NCBI GenBank assembly: GCA_030407315.1
Contig: JALQPE010001878.1
Location: 62,001-126,000, forward strand
From: Asparagopsis taxiformis
Lineage: Eukaryota > Rhodophyta > Florideophyceae > Bonnemaisoniales > Bonnemaisoniaceae
Length of the DNA: 64,000 nt
Reading direction: 5' to 3'
Made by a program: the position numbers and the translations under genes. This document shows, one piece after another, positions 28,104 to 39,052 of this stretch. The notes under the pieces are model-generated. The model was not told the DNA's origin, did no database searches, and saw only the letters and a list, made by a program, of their open reading frames with translations. Position 1 is the first letter of the stretch; the number at the start of each line of letters is the position of its first letter.

Positions 28104-30509
28104 ATGAATTACGCTGTGTCGAATTCCAGCGCGTCGCCCAGGCAACCGTTGCCAACGTCAGCGGACGCCGAAGCCGACGTGGCCTTGTCAGCAGAAGCGA
28201 TCTTCGCGACTGATCGATCTATCCCGCCGGATATCGAGGCGATCGGCCAGCTACCACGTACGGTAAGCCCGTTTGAGTCCGTGAGTATGGACCCCGCAAC
28301 GCGCGGTCAGCTCAACGAAGGGAACGTGACTCCCACGGCACTACGCGTAGTGTACGAAGACCTTCGAGGTCACATCGAAAGGGCGAGCGACGCGGCCGTC
28401 GACGAAGCCGTAAGGCAGAGACTCGGAGTCTCGGAGCGCGAAGCTCGTGCGTTACGTGAACGCTCAGCGACCCTCGAACGGGAAAACGAAGATTTACGAA
28501 ACCGCCTCTCCGCCGTGGAGGGAAGACTCGACTCGTTTGTCGTAGTATTCAACGAAATCGTCGCCGGACGTTCCGCTCCGCCGAGCGGAAGCGATCCGAA
28601 TTACGAAGAAGGCTCGCGCGCCTATAACTCGCAATCCTCCCCGGCCGTTCCGGGAGGATACCCACCAACACCCGGTCCGACGACCCCGACAACGTACGGA
28701 AGGGGGGCGACAGTGCAACGAGCCATCGCCAACCCCAACGAGACGCCACGAAGGCAATTGCGTTTTAACGATACGCCAGACCACGCGCGGTCGGCGGACG
28801 CAGCACGAGCTGCGCAATTCGATACGAGAGCTCCCCCGCCACGTGAGACGTACATTCCGTGGCTGGGTACGTTCGGCACGACGGACACGCGAGTCCACGA
28901 AAACGAACGTGCCGACGCGGTACGCTTACCAGGGAACGCCCTCGGACCCGTTTGCCACGCGTTGGCAGAGCACACGACAATGCTCGACGCATTTGCGAAC
29001 GTGGTGTCGTACCGCATGTACCGACTTAACGATGTACGTGAACATCTCTACGTGAACGAGAGTCAAAGCGTACATAAGCTCAAACGTGAGCTGGAGGGAC
29101 TTTTCCCTACGTTGAAGCCGTTCTCCGGCCGGAATCCGATTACGTTACTCGGATTCCTCGCCCAAATACGTGATGGGTTCAGCACACTCGGAGTGTGCGA
29201 GGGAGTGGCAGTACGTGCGCTGCACTTCTTCCTCGACGGGGACGCCCGACGGTTCTACGATTCCCAGTGTACGACTGGTGTGATCACGACTGATCCGACG
29301 AAGAGGTTCTCGTGGCCTCACGTGATCAACGCGTTGATCAAACGGTACCTGCAAGACGACGTGCTGCAGGAGGCCTACGAAAAGGTCACGATGATCACGC
29401 AGAGTCCTAACGAGGACGAGAATCAGTACGCTGATAGACTCGACACTGCCACGCGGGCGTGCAACTACGTGTTTACGGATCGACTCCTCGTTCACCACTA
29501 CGTACGTGGATTGCTGCCCTCGACGCGGGCAGCCGTGACGGAACGACTCCGGTCACTCCCCGAACGAGAGAGGAACGACCTCACCGTTGTGAGACGATTG
29601 GCGACGGCCGAAGGAACGACCTTCCGTGCACGTACGGCAGCTGTCGCGTCAGCCGCGAAACCGAAAGTGCGGTTTCCGGTGAAGCCTACGTTGGCTATTT
29701 CCGACCACGAGTCGAAGAAGTTCGCGGACTACGATGAGTCCGCGTACTTACGTAATGAACGGGCTAACGAGCCCAGTTACCACGACGGTAACCCGAACAT
29801 CCCCGCGAGGGACGATGACGACGTATCGCTCGCTGCGGCTCACGTTGCCGAAAACTTAGAGGCGATACTCTTCACGAACGGGCCGCCGCCCAACGATACG
29901 AAAACGGCAAACGAAAAGCCGGACGAGCTCGAAGCTCGATTGAACCGTCCATGCGAGGACGTGCCGAAGCTCACGAGCGAGCAGACGCAATTGGCGCACT
30001 CCGTAATCCCGAATGATTACTGGACGCTGTCGTGTTGGTCATGCCGCGAAGATGGCCACTCGACGTTTACGTGTCCGCGTCTGACGCCAGATCAACGGAT
30101 CTTTTTCGCGTACAAGTACTACCTCTTCCACGTGAAGAGCAACCCACGTCAGGCTGAGTACTTCCGCCAACGAATGGCTAAACGAAACCAGGAACGACCT
30201 GGTGAGCGAGGGAACGTAACCCCGCGGAGGTACGGCACGCCGCCTACGATACTCCGAAACCCCAATCGTGACGGGGGAAGGCCCTTCGACAGGCGCCGCG
30301 GCGACTTTCGTAATGACCGACGTGATCTCCGCCCGTGGGCGAACGAACGAAATGGCCAGCGTAATGGCCGCAGCGGAGTCTACGTGACGACTTCCGCTGA
30401 CGAAACACCACTCGAGGTGGGAACGAGTCACGATGACGAACGAGCTTCGTGGGCTCACGACGACGACGTGTCGAACGGCCTCGCACCGGAAAACGACCAG
30501 GCGATGTAG
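28104..30509 (+). CDS. gag: Gag polyprotein of element B (801 aa)
   Basis: Start at ATG 28,104, 99 bp after the LTR. A Ser/Ala-rich N-terminus is followed by a coiled-coil-like stretch (about residues 95-150, rich in Glu/Arg/Leu), a Pro-rich spacer, and a capsid-like central region (about residues 285-480) including 'GFLAQIRDGFSTLGVCEGVA'. The nucleocapsid-type zinc knuckle CWSCREDGHSTFTC lies near residue 640, and an Arg/Asn/Gly-rich basic tail near residues 690-760 probably binds RNA. It overlaps the pol frame by about 60 bp. Confidence 0.93.
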   Translation: MNYAVSNSSASPRQPLPTSADAEADVALSAEAIFATDRSIPPDIEAIGQLPRTVSPFESVSMDPATRGQLNEGNVTPTALRVVYEDLRGHIERASDAAVDEAVRQRLGVSEREARALRERSATLERENEDLRNRLSAVEGRLDSFVVVFNEIVAGRSAPPSGSDPNYEEGSRAYNSQSSPAVPGGYPPTPGPTTPTTYGRGATVQRAIANPNETPRRQLRFNDTPDHARSADAARAAQFDTRAPPPRETYIPWLGTFGTTDTRVHENERADAVRLPGNALGPVCHALAEHTTMLDAFANVVSYRMYRLNDVREHLYVNESQSVHKLKRELEGLFPTLKPFSGRNPITLLGFLAQIRDGFSTLGVCEGVAVRALHFFLDGDARRFYDSQCTTGVITTDPTKRFSWPHVINALIKRYLQDDVLQEAYEKVTMITQSPNEDENQYADRLDTATRACNYVFTDRLLVHHYVRGLLPSTRAAVTERLRSLPERERNDLTVVRRLATAEGTTFRARTAAVASAAKPKVRFPVKPTLAISDHESKKFADYDESAYLRNERANEPSYHDGNPNIPARDDDDVSLAAAHVAENLEAILFTNGPPPNDTKTANEKPDELEARLNRPCEDVPKLTSEQTQLAHSVIPNDYWTLSCWSCREDGHSTFTCPRLTPDQRIFFAYKYYLFHVKSNPRQAEYFRQRMAKRNQERPGERGNVTPRRYGTPPTILRNPNRDGGRPFDRRRGDFRNDRRDLRPWANERNGQRNGRSGVYVTTSADETPLEVGTSHDDERASWAHDDDVSNGLAPENDQAM

Positions 30510-33500
30510 GTCACGAGCCACCCACATCGCCTGAACCTTTACGTGAAAGGGGGACGACCGACGTCGATGATTGGTCCTCCGCAGGCTCACCGACGAACGA
30601 GAGTTACGAAAAGCTCACGGCCGCGAAGGCCAACTCGAGTCAAACGATACCCGACGTGGGGAGAGACACGAAGTCCAACGGGACGAACGAACTTCACACG
30701 AAGAGGAAGTCTCGCAGACGAGCGAGACGCGCTACCCGGAAGCATGACGCTTCCGAGCGCGAGAAAGCCAAGCACGCGGCTTATACGAAGCGTGTCGACG
30801 CAAAAGAAGCCATACGGGCTCATACGGTGAAGCAACGAACCGTCAACGGAGACGGAGACCGCGCGCCGGTCAGAACCGAACCGTTGGTTCTCGACGGGCA
30901 CACGTGCCTACTTGCTTCGAAGCATTACATCGTGTCCGGAACGATCGGACTAGACCTCAACGTGATGAGGGCGATTACCATCGCGATGGATACGTGCAGC
31001 GGCTACAACTTGATACGAACAAGTTTGCTACCCTACGACTGGGTTGACCGCTGTCTACGTGAAGAAGAGCTACCGAAGCTCGGAGACGCCAACGGGCGAC
31101 GCTTGCCTATCGAAGGCGCCATCCTGCTTCGTGTCAGGCTTGGGAACTCGCTGTTCCGCGTAAAATTCTTCATAGCCAACACGCTGGCTGTCCCCGTCAT
31201 AATGGGCACGTCGTTCATGTCGAAGCATGTCGATGCTATACGCTGTCGAGCGCAAACGATCGAGCTCCACCGAGGAGATACGATACCCATTATCGCGGAG
31301 GGTGATACGACGACTCCATACGAGGAGGGGGAAGAGACGAATCCAAACGTGGAACACCCGAAACGCCGCGAGCGTAACGCGGCCTCGAATCGGCCAAGCC
31401 GAACGTTTTCGGTTCGCCTGACGAAGTACACGCGTGTACCGGCGATGTCGCAACGGACCGTCAACGTGACGACGGATGCGACCGGACTCGTGTTCCTCGA
31501 ACCGAAAGCGTCGGTGCAATTCCGGCATGGGCTTCGTATAGCCAACGGAGTGGTCGACGTAGGACCCAGAGAGACGTTCTCTATTATCGTATCTAACTTC
31601 ACGAAGAAGGACCGCGAGCTGCCGAAAGGCGCGACGATTGCGTACGCGGTACGCTCCCCGTTGGGAATCGTCCCACTCAAGCGTGAGGGCGGCGAAGCCC
31701 TCGCGAAGGTTTTGAACCTACCGCTAGTCGACGCGACGACGCGGATAAATACGAACGGGTTGGGCGACGAAACGCCAGACCCGTTGGTCAACGAAAAGGG
31801 GAACGACCCCGCCACGGATTGGCAGTCGACAATCGATTTGTCGCACCTCGACGACGAGGACTTACGAAAGCGCATCAACGAGATGCTAGCTACACATTCG
31901 TCAATGTGGACGAGCGGACGCCTCGGCGAAATCAATGCTACGGAGCATCGAATCGAACTCGAACCGGGCACGCGGCCCATACGTTCAATGCCCTATCGTC
32001 AGGGTCCGGCTTTACGTACGATAGCCGAGGAGCAGATCACGAAGATGCTCAACGAAGGGGTTATCGAACCCGCGTCCAGCGAATGGGCGTCACCAATCGT
32101 GTTGGTGCCGAAGAAGGACGGATCCTTACGTTTCTGTGTCGACTACAGGCGTTTGAACGCGAAAACGATCGCTGATTCGTACCCGCTTCCTCGTATGGAA
32201 GACTGCCTGGATTCGTTGGGCGACGCCGCCATCTTCACGACACTCGACTGTAACGCCGGTTACTGGCAAGTGCCCGTCTCCGCCGAGGACCGTGATAAGA
32301 CAACGTTTACGTCTTTCATGGGAACGTATCGCTACGTGCGAATGCCATTCGGGCTACGAAATGCCCCCGCTACGTTTCAGCGGACGTTGGACATCATCCT
32401 CTCCGGAGTACGTTGGCAATCGTGCCTTGTTTACTTAGACGACGTAATCGTCTTTTCGAAAGACCTCGAGTCTCACCTGGGTCACGTTGACCAGGTGCTT
32501 TCCCTGCTACGCGCAGCGGGAGTAACGTTAAAGCTCACGAAGTGCTCGTTCTTTCAACCACGAGTTGACTACCTGGGGCACGTGATTACCCCAGGGAAGC
32601 TGCACGTCGCAGCACGGAACAAGGAAGCCTTTCGTACGGCTACGTTCCCGCGAGACAAGACGCAATGTCGATCGTTTTTGGGCGCGGCCAACGTTTACCG
32701 CCGTTTCGTAAAGGCGTATGCCGAGATCGCTCGGCCACTCAACACGATGTTGAAGAAGGACGCTTCCCCCGATTGGACGAATCCAACTGACGCGCAAACG
32801 AATGCGTTCGAAACGTTGAAGACAATACTGGTGTCGCCACCAGTATTGCACCTTCCGAAGGCGGGACGTCCGTTCATGATCGATACCGACGCGTCGGCGT
32901 ATCAGCTGGGAGCTACGTTGCTCCAGCAGCAAAACGAAGATAAGCCCAACGAATGGGTGCCGATTGGGTACTGGTCGAAGACCCTCAACGAAACCGAACG
33001 CGGTTACTCGGCGACCGAGCGCGAGTGCTACTCCGTCGTCTGGGCGATAACGTCGCTCCGACCCTACGTAGAGGGTCAGCGGTTCACCGTACGTACGGAC
33101 CACGAAGCCTTACGTTGGCTGATGACGTTGACGGACGCGTCCGGACGACTACTACGATGGAGGCTACGCGTTGCCGAATTCGATTTCGAAGTTACGTACA
33201 GGCCTGGGCGCGTGCACCAGGTACCTGACGCTTTATCACGTGTGATATCTACGTATGACGACGGTCGACCCGTCGACGATGACGTACCATCGTACGGGGA
33301 CGCGGTCCTCGTGACGACTCGCAGTCGTCGACAACCCACACGAAATGGGCAAGGACGAACGACGTCCGTACGTAAAAAGGCAACGAATGCCAGGGGTCAC
33401 GACGACCCGTCGAACGAGACTCGTGACGAACGGACACCAGCCGCGACGGCTGGCAACGAGGGACTCGAGTTCAACCGCGACGCGTCGCTCGATGACGTTC

Positions 33501-35038
33501 TCGACGAGGAACCGGATTTCCTCGACGAACAGCGCGCTGCTGAAGACGATTCGGCACGCGTGCCACCAGCTGACGTTCAGCTTCCCATTACGAGGGACGA
33601 GCTTATCGAAGCTCAACGCGAGGACGCGTTCTGTCAAACGATACTGACACGACAGTCCGAGACGCAGGACGCTGCATTCTTCGAAGGCCACGATGGCCTA
33701 CTCCGACGCCGGAACCCTCACGACGAGGAACGTACACAAATCGTTGTGCCGGCTTCGTTGCGGCCGCGGCTGCTGGAGTTAACGCACCACCACGTCCTCG
33801 CTGGACACCCCGGACAAACGCGTATGTACTACACCCTACGGAGGACGTACTACTGGCCCGCGATGGCCGCCGACATCCACGCAACGGTACGAAACTGCGT
33901 TGGATGTGCGAAGAACCGCGTGAAGCTTCGCAAACGGACGAACCCGTTACGTTTATTTCCGGCTACGGAGCCGTTGCGAGACCTATGTATCGACATACTA
34001 GGTCCGCTTACGAAAACCACGCGTGGTAACCGATTTATCCTCGTGATAACGGACCGCTTCACGAAGCTGACTAGAGTCGTACCTCTACGTAATATCGATT
34101 CCGCCAACGTGGCGAGTGCGTTCGTCAACGCGTGGGTCTTCTCGTATGGACCCCCACGGACGCTCATAAGCGACAACGGAAAGCAGTTCGCTGCTAAGTT
34201 CTTCCAGCGCGTTTGCAACGAGATTGGCGTAACGAACGTCTTTACGTCGACGTACCACCCCCAAACGAACGGGCAGGTGGAGCGCTACAACAGGACGATC
34301 CTGGCGATGCTGCGCAATTACGTGAACGAAAACCAGAACGACTGGGATCGATACGCATCGGCGTTAACGTTTGCGTACAACACGCATGTGCATTCGAGCA
34401 CGGGCACGACGCCCTTCGATTTGATTCTCACGAATCCACCGCCACCGCTGGCGCTACACACGTCGGTAACGAACCGCGAACTACCCGACGGGGGAGGGCG
34501 AGCCACTTACGTGCGTGAGCTCGCCACAACGATGGATAACGCGTATCGAACGCTGAAGGCCGCGCAGGCACGTTATAAACGAAATTTCGACAAACGAGTC
34601 CGTGTCTCGAATCGAAACATCCGTGCGGGAGAATACGTATTCATCGACCCGACGGACGGGACCACGAAGGGCACGAAGCTCGGCAACCACGCGTTGGGAC
34701 CGTTCCGCGTACTACGTAACGACGTACGAACGTTCGTCATCCAACGAGGAGACGTAGTTGAACGTGTCAACTCGGACCGCGTTGCGTACGCGCCAACGCC
34801 GGCGAACGCGCCCCCGCCGGAGCCATACGATGCCACCGAGGCAGACCTCGACAAGAACCGCGACGGTCCGGCGTATGTAGTAGACGACCTACTCAACCAC
34901 CGCGTGAACGAGGACGGAACGTTAGACTTCCTCGTGAAGTGGGTCGGGTATCGTACCCCTACGTGGGAGCCCCGCCGGAACGTATCTGAAGAGAGCGTCT
35001 CTCGATACTTCGCACGCGTGCGACGAGCAACAACGTGA
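30449..35038 (+). CDS. pol: Pol polyprotein of element B with C-terminal chromodomain
   Basis: 1,529 codons in the -1 frame relative to gag. The frame opens at a GTG, not ATG, so production as a Gag-Pol frameshift product is likely. Approximate residue positions: protease DTCSG 179; RT YLDD 661-664; RNase H DTDAS 809; integrase zinc-binding HHHVLAGHPG...CVGC from 1,112; integrase catalytic D 1,180, D 1,240, E 1,276; chromodomain 1,474-1,529 (VVDDLLNHRV, LVKWVGYRTPTWEPRRNV). This order and the chromodomain place it with Ty3/gypsy chromoviruses, whose chromodomain is known to help steer integration to marked chromatin. No stops or frameshifts were seen. Confidence 0.95.
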   Translation: MGSRRRRVERPRTGKRPGDVGHEPPTSPEPLRERGTTDVDDWSSAGSPTNESYEKLTAAKANSSQTIPDVGRDTKSNGTNELHTKRKSRRRARRATRKHDASEREKAKHAAYTKRVDAKEAIRAHTVKQRTVNGDGDRAPVRTEPLVLDGHTCLLASKHYIVSGTIGLDLNVMRAITIAMDTCSGYNLIRTSLLPYDWVDRCLREEELPKLGDANGRRLPIEGAILLRVRLGNSLFRVKFFIANTLAVPVIMGTSFMSKHVDAIRCRAQTIELHRGDTIPIIAEGDTTTPYEEGEETNPNVEHPKRRERNAASNRPSRTFSVRLTKYTRVPAMSQRTVNVTTDATGLVFLEPKASVQFRHGLRIANGVVDVGPRETFSIIVSNFTKKDRELPKGATIAYAVRSPLGIVPLKREGGEALAKVLNLPLVDATTRINTNGLGDETPDPLVNEKGNDPATDWQSTIDLSHLDDEDLRKRINEMLATHSSMWTSGRLGEINATEHRIELEPGTRPIRSMPYRQGPALRTIAEEQITKMLNEGVIEPASSEWASPIVLVPKKDGSLRFCVDYRRLNAKTIADSYPLPRMEDCLDSLGDAAIFTTLDCNAGYWQVPVSAEDRDKTTFTSFMGTYRYVRMPFGLRNAPATFQRTLDIILSGVRWQSCLVYLDDVIVFSKDLESHLGHVDQVLSLLRAAGVTLKLTKCSFFQPRVDYLGHVITPGKLHVAARNKEAFRTATFPRDKTQCRSFLGAANVYRRFVKAYAEIARPLNTMLKKDASPDWTNPTDAQTNAFETLKTILVSPPVLHLPKAGRPFMIDTDASAYQLGATLLQQQNEDKPNEWVPIGYWSKTLNETERGYSATERECYSVVWAITSLRPYVEGQRFTVRTDHEALRWLMTLTDASGRLLRWRLRVAEFDFEVTYRPGRVHQVPDALSRVISTYDDGRPVDDDVPSYGDAVLVTTRSRRQPTRNGQGRTTSVRKKATNARGHDDPSNETRDERTPAATAGNEGLEFNRDASLDDVLDEEPDFLDEQRAAEDDSARVPPADVQLPITRDELIEAQREDAFCQTILTRQSETQDAAFFEGHDGLLRRRNPHDEERTQIVVPASLRPRLLELTHHHVLAGHPGQTRMYYTLRRTYYWPAMAADIHATVRNCVGCAKNRVKLRKRTNPLRLFPATEPLRDLCIDILGPLTKTTRGNRFILVITDRFTKLTRVVPLRNIDSANVASAFVNAWVFSYGPPRTLISDNGKQFAAKFFQRVCNEIGVTNVFTSTYHPQTNGQVERYNRTILAMLRNYVNENQNDWDRYASALTFAYNTHVHSSTGTTPFDLILTNPPPPLALHTSVTNRELPDGGGRATYVRELATTMDNAYRTLKAAQARYKRNFDKRVRVSNRNIRAGEYVFIDPTDGTTKGTKLGNHALGPFRVLRNDVRTFVIQRGDVVERVNSDRVAYAPTPANAPPPEPYDATEADLDKNRDGPAYVVDDLLNHRVNEDGTLDFLVKWVGYRTPTWEPRRNVSEESVSRYFARVRRATT

Positions 35039-37743
35039 AAGGCCACGACGGCCCCCGAAAACGCACACGAGCGTCGGGTTAAGCGCACGCGTGCGCGACG
35101 TTGCACGATGCAACAAACGAAGGCGACGAGCCGCACGAACGAGAAGCGAAGGCACAACGAGTGGCCGGGACGTCCACCCTTGCGTTGGGGGGGCGCGATG
35201 CGTGCTAGAGCCGTCGCTCTTTTCGTTTTCGACACCATACGTTGGTGGAGGCACGAGCGCCAACGAAAGATTGGACGACGAGTCCACGCGCGGACGATTC
35301 ACACGATGTGAAGAGCCACGACTGGCTCGACAGTGTTGACCGCCCCACGGGCAAAGGTGACGACACCACGGGCCACGGACGGACAACACGTCAGATTTTT
35401 CGCGCGAAAAATTATACTTGGGCCAGCGGGCCATGGGCGCACGGTACGAAACATCGGGCCGATTACAGTGCGCTAATCCGGCCAAATCTCGGGACACGCG
35501 TGCCCCGAAAATTTCGTAATTTTGGCACGTCACGTGAGCCATCGCACGTCCCCGTGGACAGCCGCTGACAACGAGTCGCATCGACCAACGAGGTCAACGC
35601 CAAACAGCTCGCGAGCTAACGGCAACGTGACGCCGGAAGGCGGAGAAACGACGTAGGACGGACGCGTCCCCAACGAAGATGGCAACGGCCTCATTACGAA
35701 ACTTCCCGCACGAAGCGGAACGAAGCTATACGTTAGCCGACGAATTAGACCAACGGGTCTCAGCGCACGAAGCGCGCGAGTGAAGCGTGCGAACGACGAG
35801 CCAACGAGGCCGCGACGACGGACGGCGAACCGAATCGCCATCGTGAGGCACGACGCCGAACACGGTAGCCACGTACGGCAACCACGGAACGACACAACGG
35901 TGTCCTGCCACGCGGGCATAGCGAATGACGCGCGAAAGCGAAAAGCCCGCCGGCTAGTCGAGACGCACGAGCAAACCCGAAAGGGGTTGACCACGTACGG
36001 TCACGAAGGCTAAGACGCGCACGTCCGCATCGCAAAACGAGAAGCTAACGAGCTTAGACCCCGTTCGAATTCGAAGGCGCGCGCGGCACCGGCCACGTCG
36101 GCCAGGATACGAGCGCGTACGCGGACGTCGCTAACGATAACGACGCACGCCAACGGGCCGAACGTACGAAACGAAATACGAATACGCAACGGCGTACAAG
36201 CTGGTAGCCAACGTAAACGGCACAGCTGAAGGCAACGTCTGCCGACGAACCTGGCTCACGTAACAGCCTCAAACGCCCGCGGGCGTGCGAAACGACTTCG
36301 TCAATCGCGTCCCCGTCGGGTTCGCAAGTCGAATAAACTAAATTACGCAACGGCGTAGAGGGCGAGCATTACGTATGCCCAAGTGCACGTCGCACCACAT
36401 AACGGATGAGCTAACGAAACGCTCCTCGGACGCCGCGGCGAACGACGCCACCACGCGAAGCGGACTAGCGCAACGGTTGCGCCACCGGCTAACGTGAAGC
36501 CGCGGGAACGTAAAGCGCGACGGCGCTAACGGTGTTAACGGCTATACGAAAAGCCAAGCCCGCCGGCAAAGACGTTGTGAACGGAACTGCGACGCACCAC
36601 GACGCACCGCCGCGTACACGCAACGGCGTGAAACGTCAAGCCAACTCACGCGCGAGTCGGCCTGACGTTTGGCGAATTTTCCGTCCAGCTCATCGGAGCA
36701 AATTAAAATTGGCACCGACGTGCTACGTGCCAAAGAGCTCGAATGCTCAACGGAATTCGACACCCGACGGGGTTATCCGCACGAGGAACGACGGCGGAAA
36801 CGAATTCCGAGATAGTTACAAAATGATAACGCCACTGGCCAACGTGAAGCCGCGGGAACGTGAAGCGCGACGGCGCTAATGACGTCAATGGCTATACGAA
36901 AAGCCAAGCCCGCCGGCCACCACGTCGTCAGCGAAACCGCAACGTACTGCGACGAATTGCTGCGTACACGCCACGGCGTAGAACGTCAAACCGACTCACG
37001 TGCGAGTCGGTCTGACGTTCGATGAAATTTTCACCTAGCTCATCGGAGCAAATTAAAATTAGCACCGACGTGCTACGCGCTAAAGAGCTCGAATGCTCAA
37101 CGGAATTCGACACCCGACGGGGTCATTCGAACGAGAAGCGACGGCGGAAACGATTTCCGAGTTAGTTACTAAATGATACGCACGCCAACGGGCTAAACGA
37201 TCGAGGTTAACGTACCACTCGCAGTGAAAAGCCGCCGCTACGCGCCGCCGCTTAGCCGAATAGTTACGATTTGTACGAACCTGCCAACGGGCACACGCCG
37301 CTGCGAACGCGGAAGACGGGCTACGTAAGCCTTACGACACCCGACGGGGTAGACGCCACAACAAAAAAAATTGTGGGGAGGGGCTTAACGCTAACCCCTC
37401 CCCCGCTGCAGACGACCTGCCAACACGTATTACGAAGCTCAACGGAGCCATGCGATTACGCAAAGAAACAAACGAAGGTTTACGAAGCAGCTCGATGCTA
37501 AAAGCCTACGAGGCCTACGACTAACCACGGAACGATGCCAACGGGCGGGCCGCGATGATTACGAAAGAGCCGGAGCGCACGCGCGCGCTCCGGCGCCGTG
37601 GCGATTCGATCAGCCAACCGGGCCGCGTACGTTTAAACGAGATTTTTCGGGACAACTGCCACGTCCGCAGTTGTACCCGAAAAGGCGCCACGGCCCCGTG
37701 TCTCAGGCGCGTCCTGAAGGGCCTCGCGTGGCCGGGACGTCCA
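35039..37743. other. 3' non-coding region of element B
   Basis: 2.7 kb between the pol stop and the polypurine tract. It is homologous to the reverse complement of element A 14,417-14,650 and 17,255-19,443 but lacks the segment that holds the antisense ORF. It contains the same ~335-bp partial duplication as element A. No gene supported. Confidence 0.7.
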
Positions 37744-37761
37744 CGTGTGGGGGTGGGGCTG
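37744..37761 (+). other. Polypurine tract of element B
   Basis: CGTGTGGGGGTGGGGCTG ending at the 3' LTR boundary; identical to the element A tract. Confidence 0.85.
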
Positions 37762-38426
37762 TGTAGTATACGTGGCAATTCCGAAATTGCAAATATTTAC
37801 GTTTTTCCGCGGAATTCGAATCTCGGCGGACACGACCGGCGACAGCAATGCACGAACATTGCTGGCGCATGCGCGCGCGCAACCGGCACACGTGTGCAAC
37901 GAACGTACTGGCAACGGCCAACGGACCAACGGGTCCCTACGTGTGACCCACAAGGTCCTTTCCCATTCGGGGACGTTACGAACAGTGTTTACACTGTAAA
38001 GCGATGCCATCGTGGCCATATAGGTATTGGCATCGTGCCGGGAGGGAAAGGGGACAATTCAACGATCGAGCAACGGCTCTAGTCTACGACTGACTTCTAC
38101 GTTTTACGTTTACGTTCTGCCTAACGAGGCTTCGTCTCCGTCGAGCTGCGTACTCCCTACCCATCGCCGCACGTAAGGCTGATTGCGTGTAGTGCCTCCG
38201 GGCTTGGTCGAGAGCGCCTCCGGTGACGTACCACCTCGTGTGCTAACGTAATCCTCGCGTGGATTGTTGCGTCGTGACGCTCGTGTCTACTCGCTAACCA
38301 CTCTACCTTCTACCGTTCTAACAATACAGTCAAACACCAGCGGGTGGACTGCTCGTTTCGTTTCGTAAGGACAGCGTGTCCACTGGCTCGTACCAGCTAC
38401 TACGTCTAACGAACTATCGTTCCACA
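37762..38426 (+). repeat. 3' LTR of element B
   Basis: 665 bp, equal in length to the 5' LTR. It is followed directly by GCAAT (38,427-38,431), the second copy of the target duplication. Confidence 0.96.
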
Positions 38427-39052
38427 GCAATGTTGATGTACTGCCTATACGAGTTCTCCGAACGGTTCCTGTCGGACGGCAGAATATAGCTCACTTCTTT
38501 CAGAATAGGAATAAGCCGGACAACAGGAAGATACATCTGGTTGGAAAACCTGAGAAACTCTATGACCGCACAGACATTGTCGGCAATGCTCACAGAAGCG
38601 ACATCGTGAGTTTGTATATTGGCTTCGAGAGACAGTTTCAGAACCTCCAGTGCATCGAAAATTAGACGCCCGTTCGGCGCAATCAACTGTTGTACCCAAA
38701 CCAATTCCAAGGAATCCCTGTTCTTTCCTGAGTACTTCTCCAGGCATAGTTGCAGAGCAGCTATGGGATGAGAGCCATCGATGCAGTAAAACTCGTCTCC
38801 TTCGTTATCTTCCATTTTGCAGACTGTAATCATAGTTCCAGTAGTAGAGAAACCTCTATCCATGAAAATGCTGGCCAGTTCATTTACACGACCCGGTCGC
38901 ACCAAACGGGAGGTCACTGTCGGAAACTTCACTTTGCGAGGATCAACTTGCACTTTAGAAGAGATGTACTGAGCAATAGTGATGCTTTTCTCTTCAGCAG
39001 AAGGAGAATTGCTCTTCTCCGCTGTAGTATTCATGATACTATTGTCTCCCAT
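38427..39052 (-). pseudogene. ParB-dioxygenase type II pseudogene, 5' segment (ParB-like domain)
   Basis: The coding start is probably ATG at 39,050-39,052 (MGDNSIMNTTAEK); upstream in-frame sequence to 39,139 has no ATG. It contains the ParB-like N-domain: 'SRLVRPGRVNELASIFMDRG', then box II reading DGSHPIAALQLC, where every intact paralogue has DG(G/S)HR. The conserved Arg is thus replaced by Pro. The 'THDVASVSIADNVCAVIEFL' segment follows. It ends at 'YRQYINIA', where element B is inserted at GCAAT. Confidence 0.9.

Larger units (their letters stand above)
27340..38426 (+). mobile_element. Element B: complete Ty3/gypsy chromodomain LTR retrotransposon (plus strand)
   Basis: 11,087 bp with 665-bp LTRs (27,340-28,004 and 37,762-38,426; about three differences seen). 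An intact gag (801 codons) overlaps an intact pol (1,529 codons) in another frame. The GCAAT duplication lies at 27,335-27,339 and 38,427-38,431. It is oriented opposite to element A, 150 bp away in the same host gene. No obvious coding lesion was found, so it may be an autonomous copy. It lacks the antisense ORF of element A. Confidence 0.96.

Noticed and set aside
13759..38426. Inverted retrotransposon pair as an assembly chimera
   Set aside because: Different LTR lengths (658 and 665 bp), different target duplications, element-specific indels and an in-frame host segment between them indicate two real insertions.
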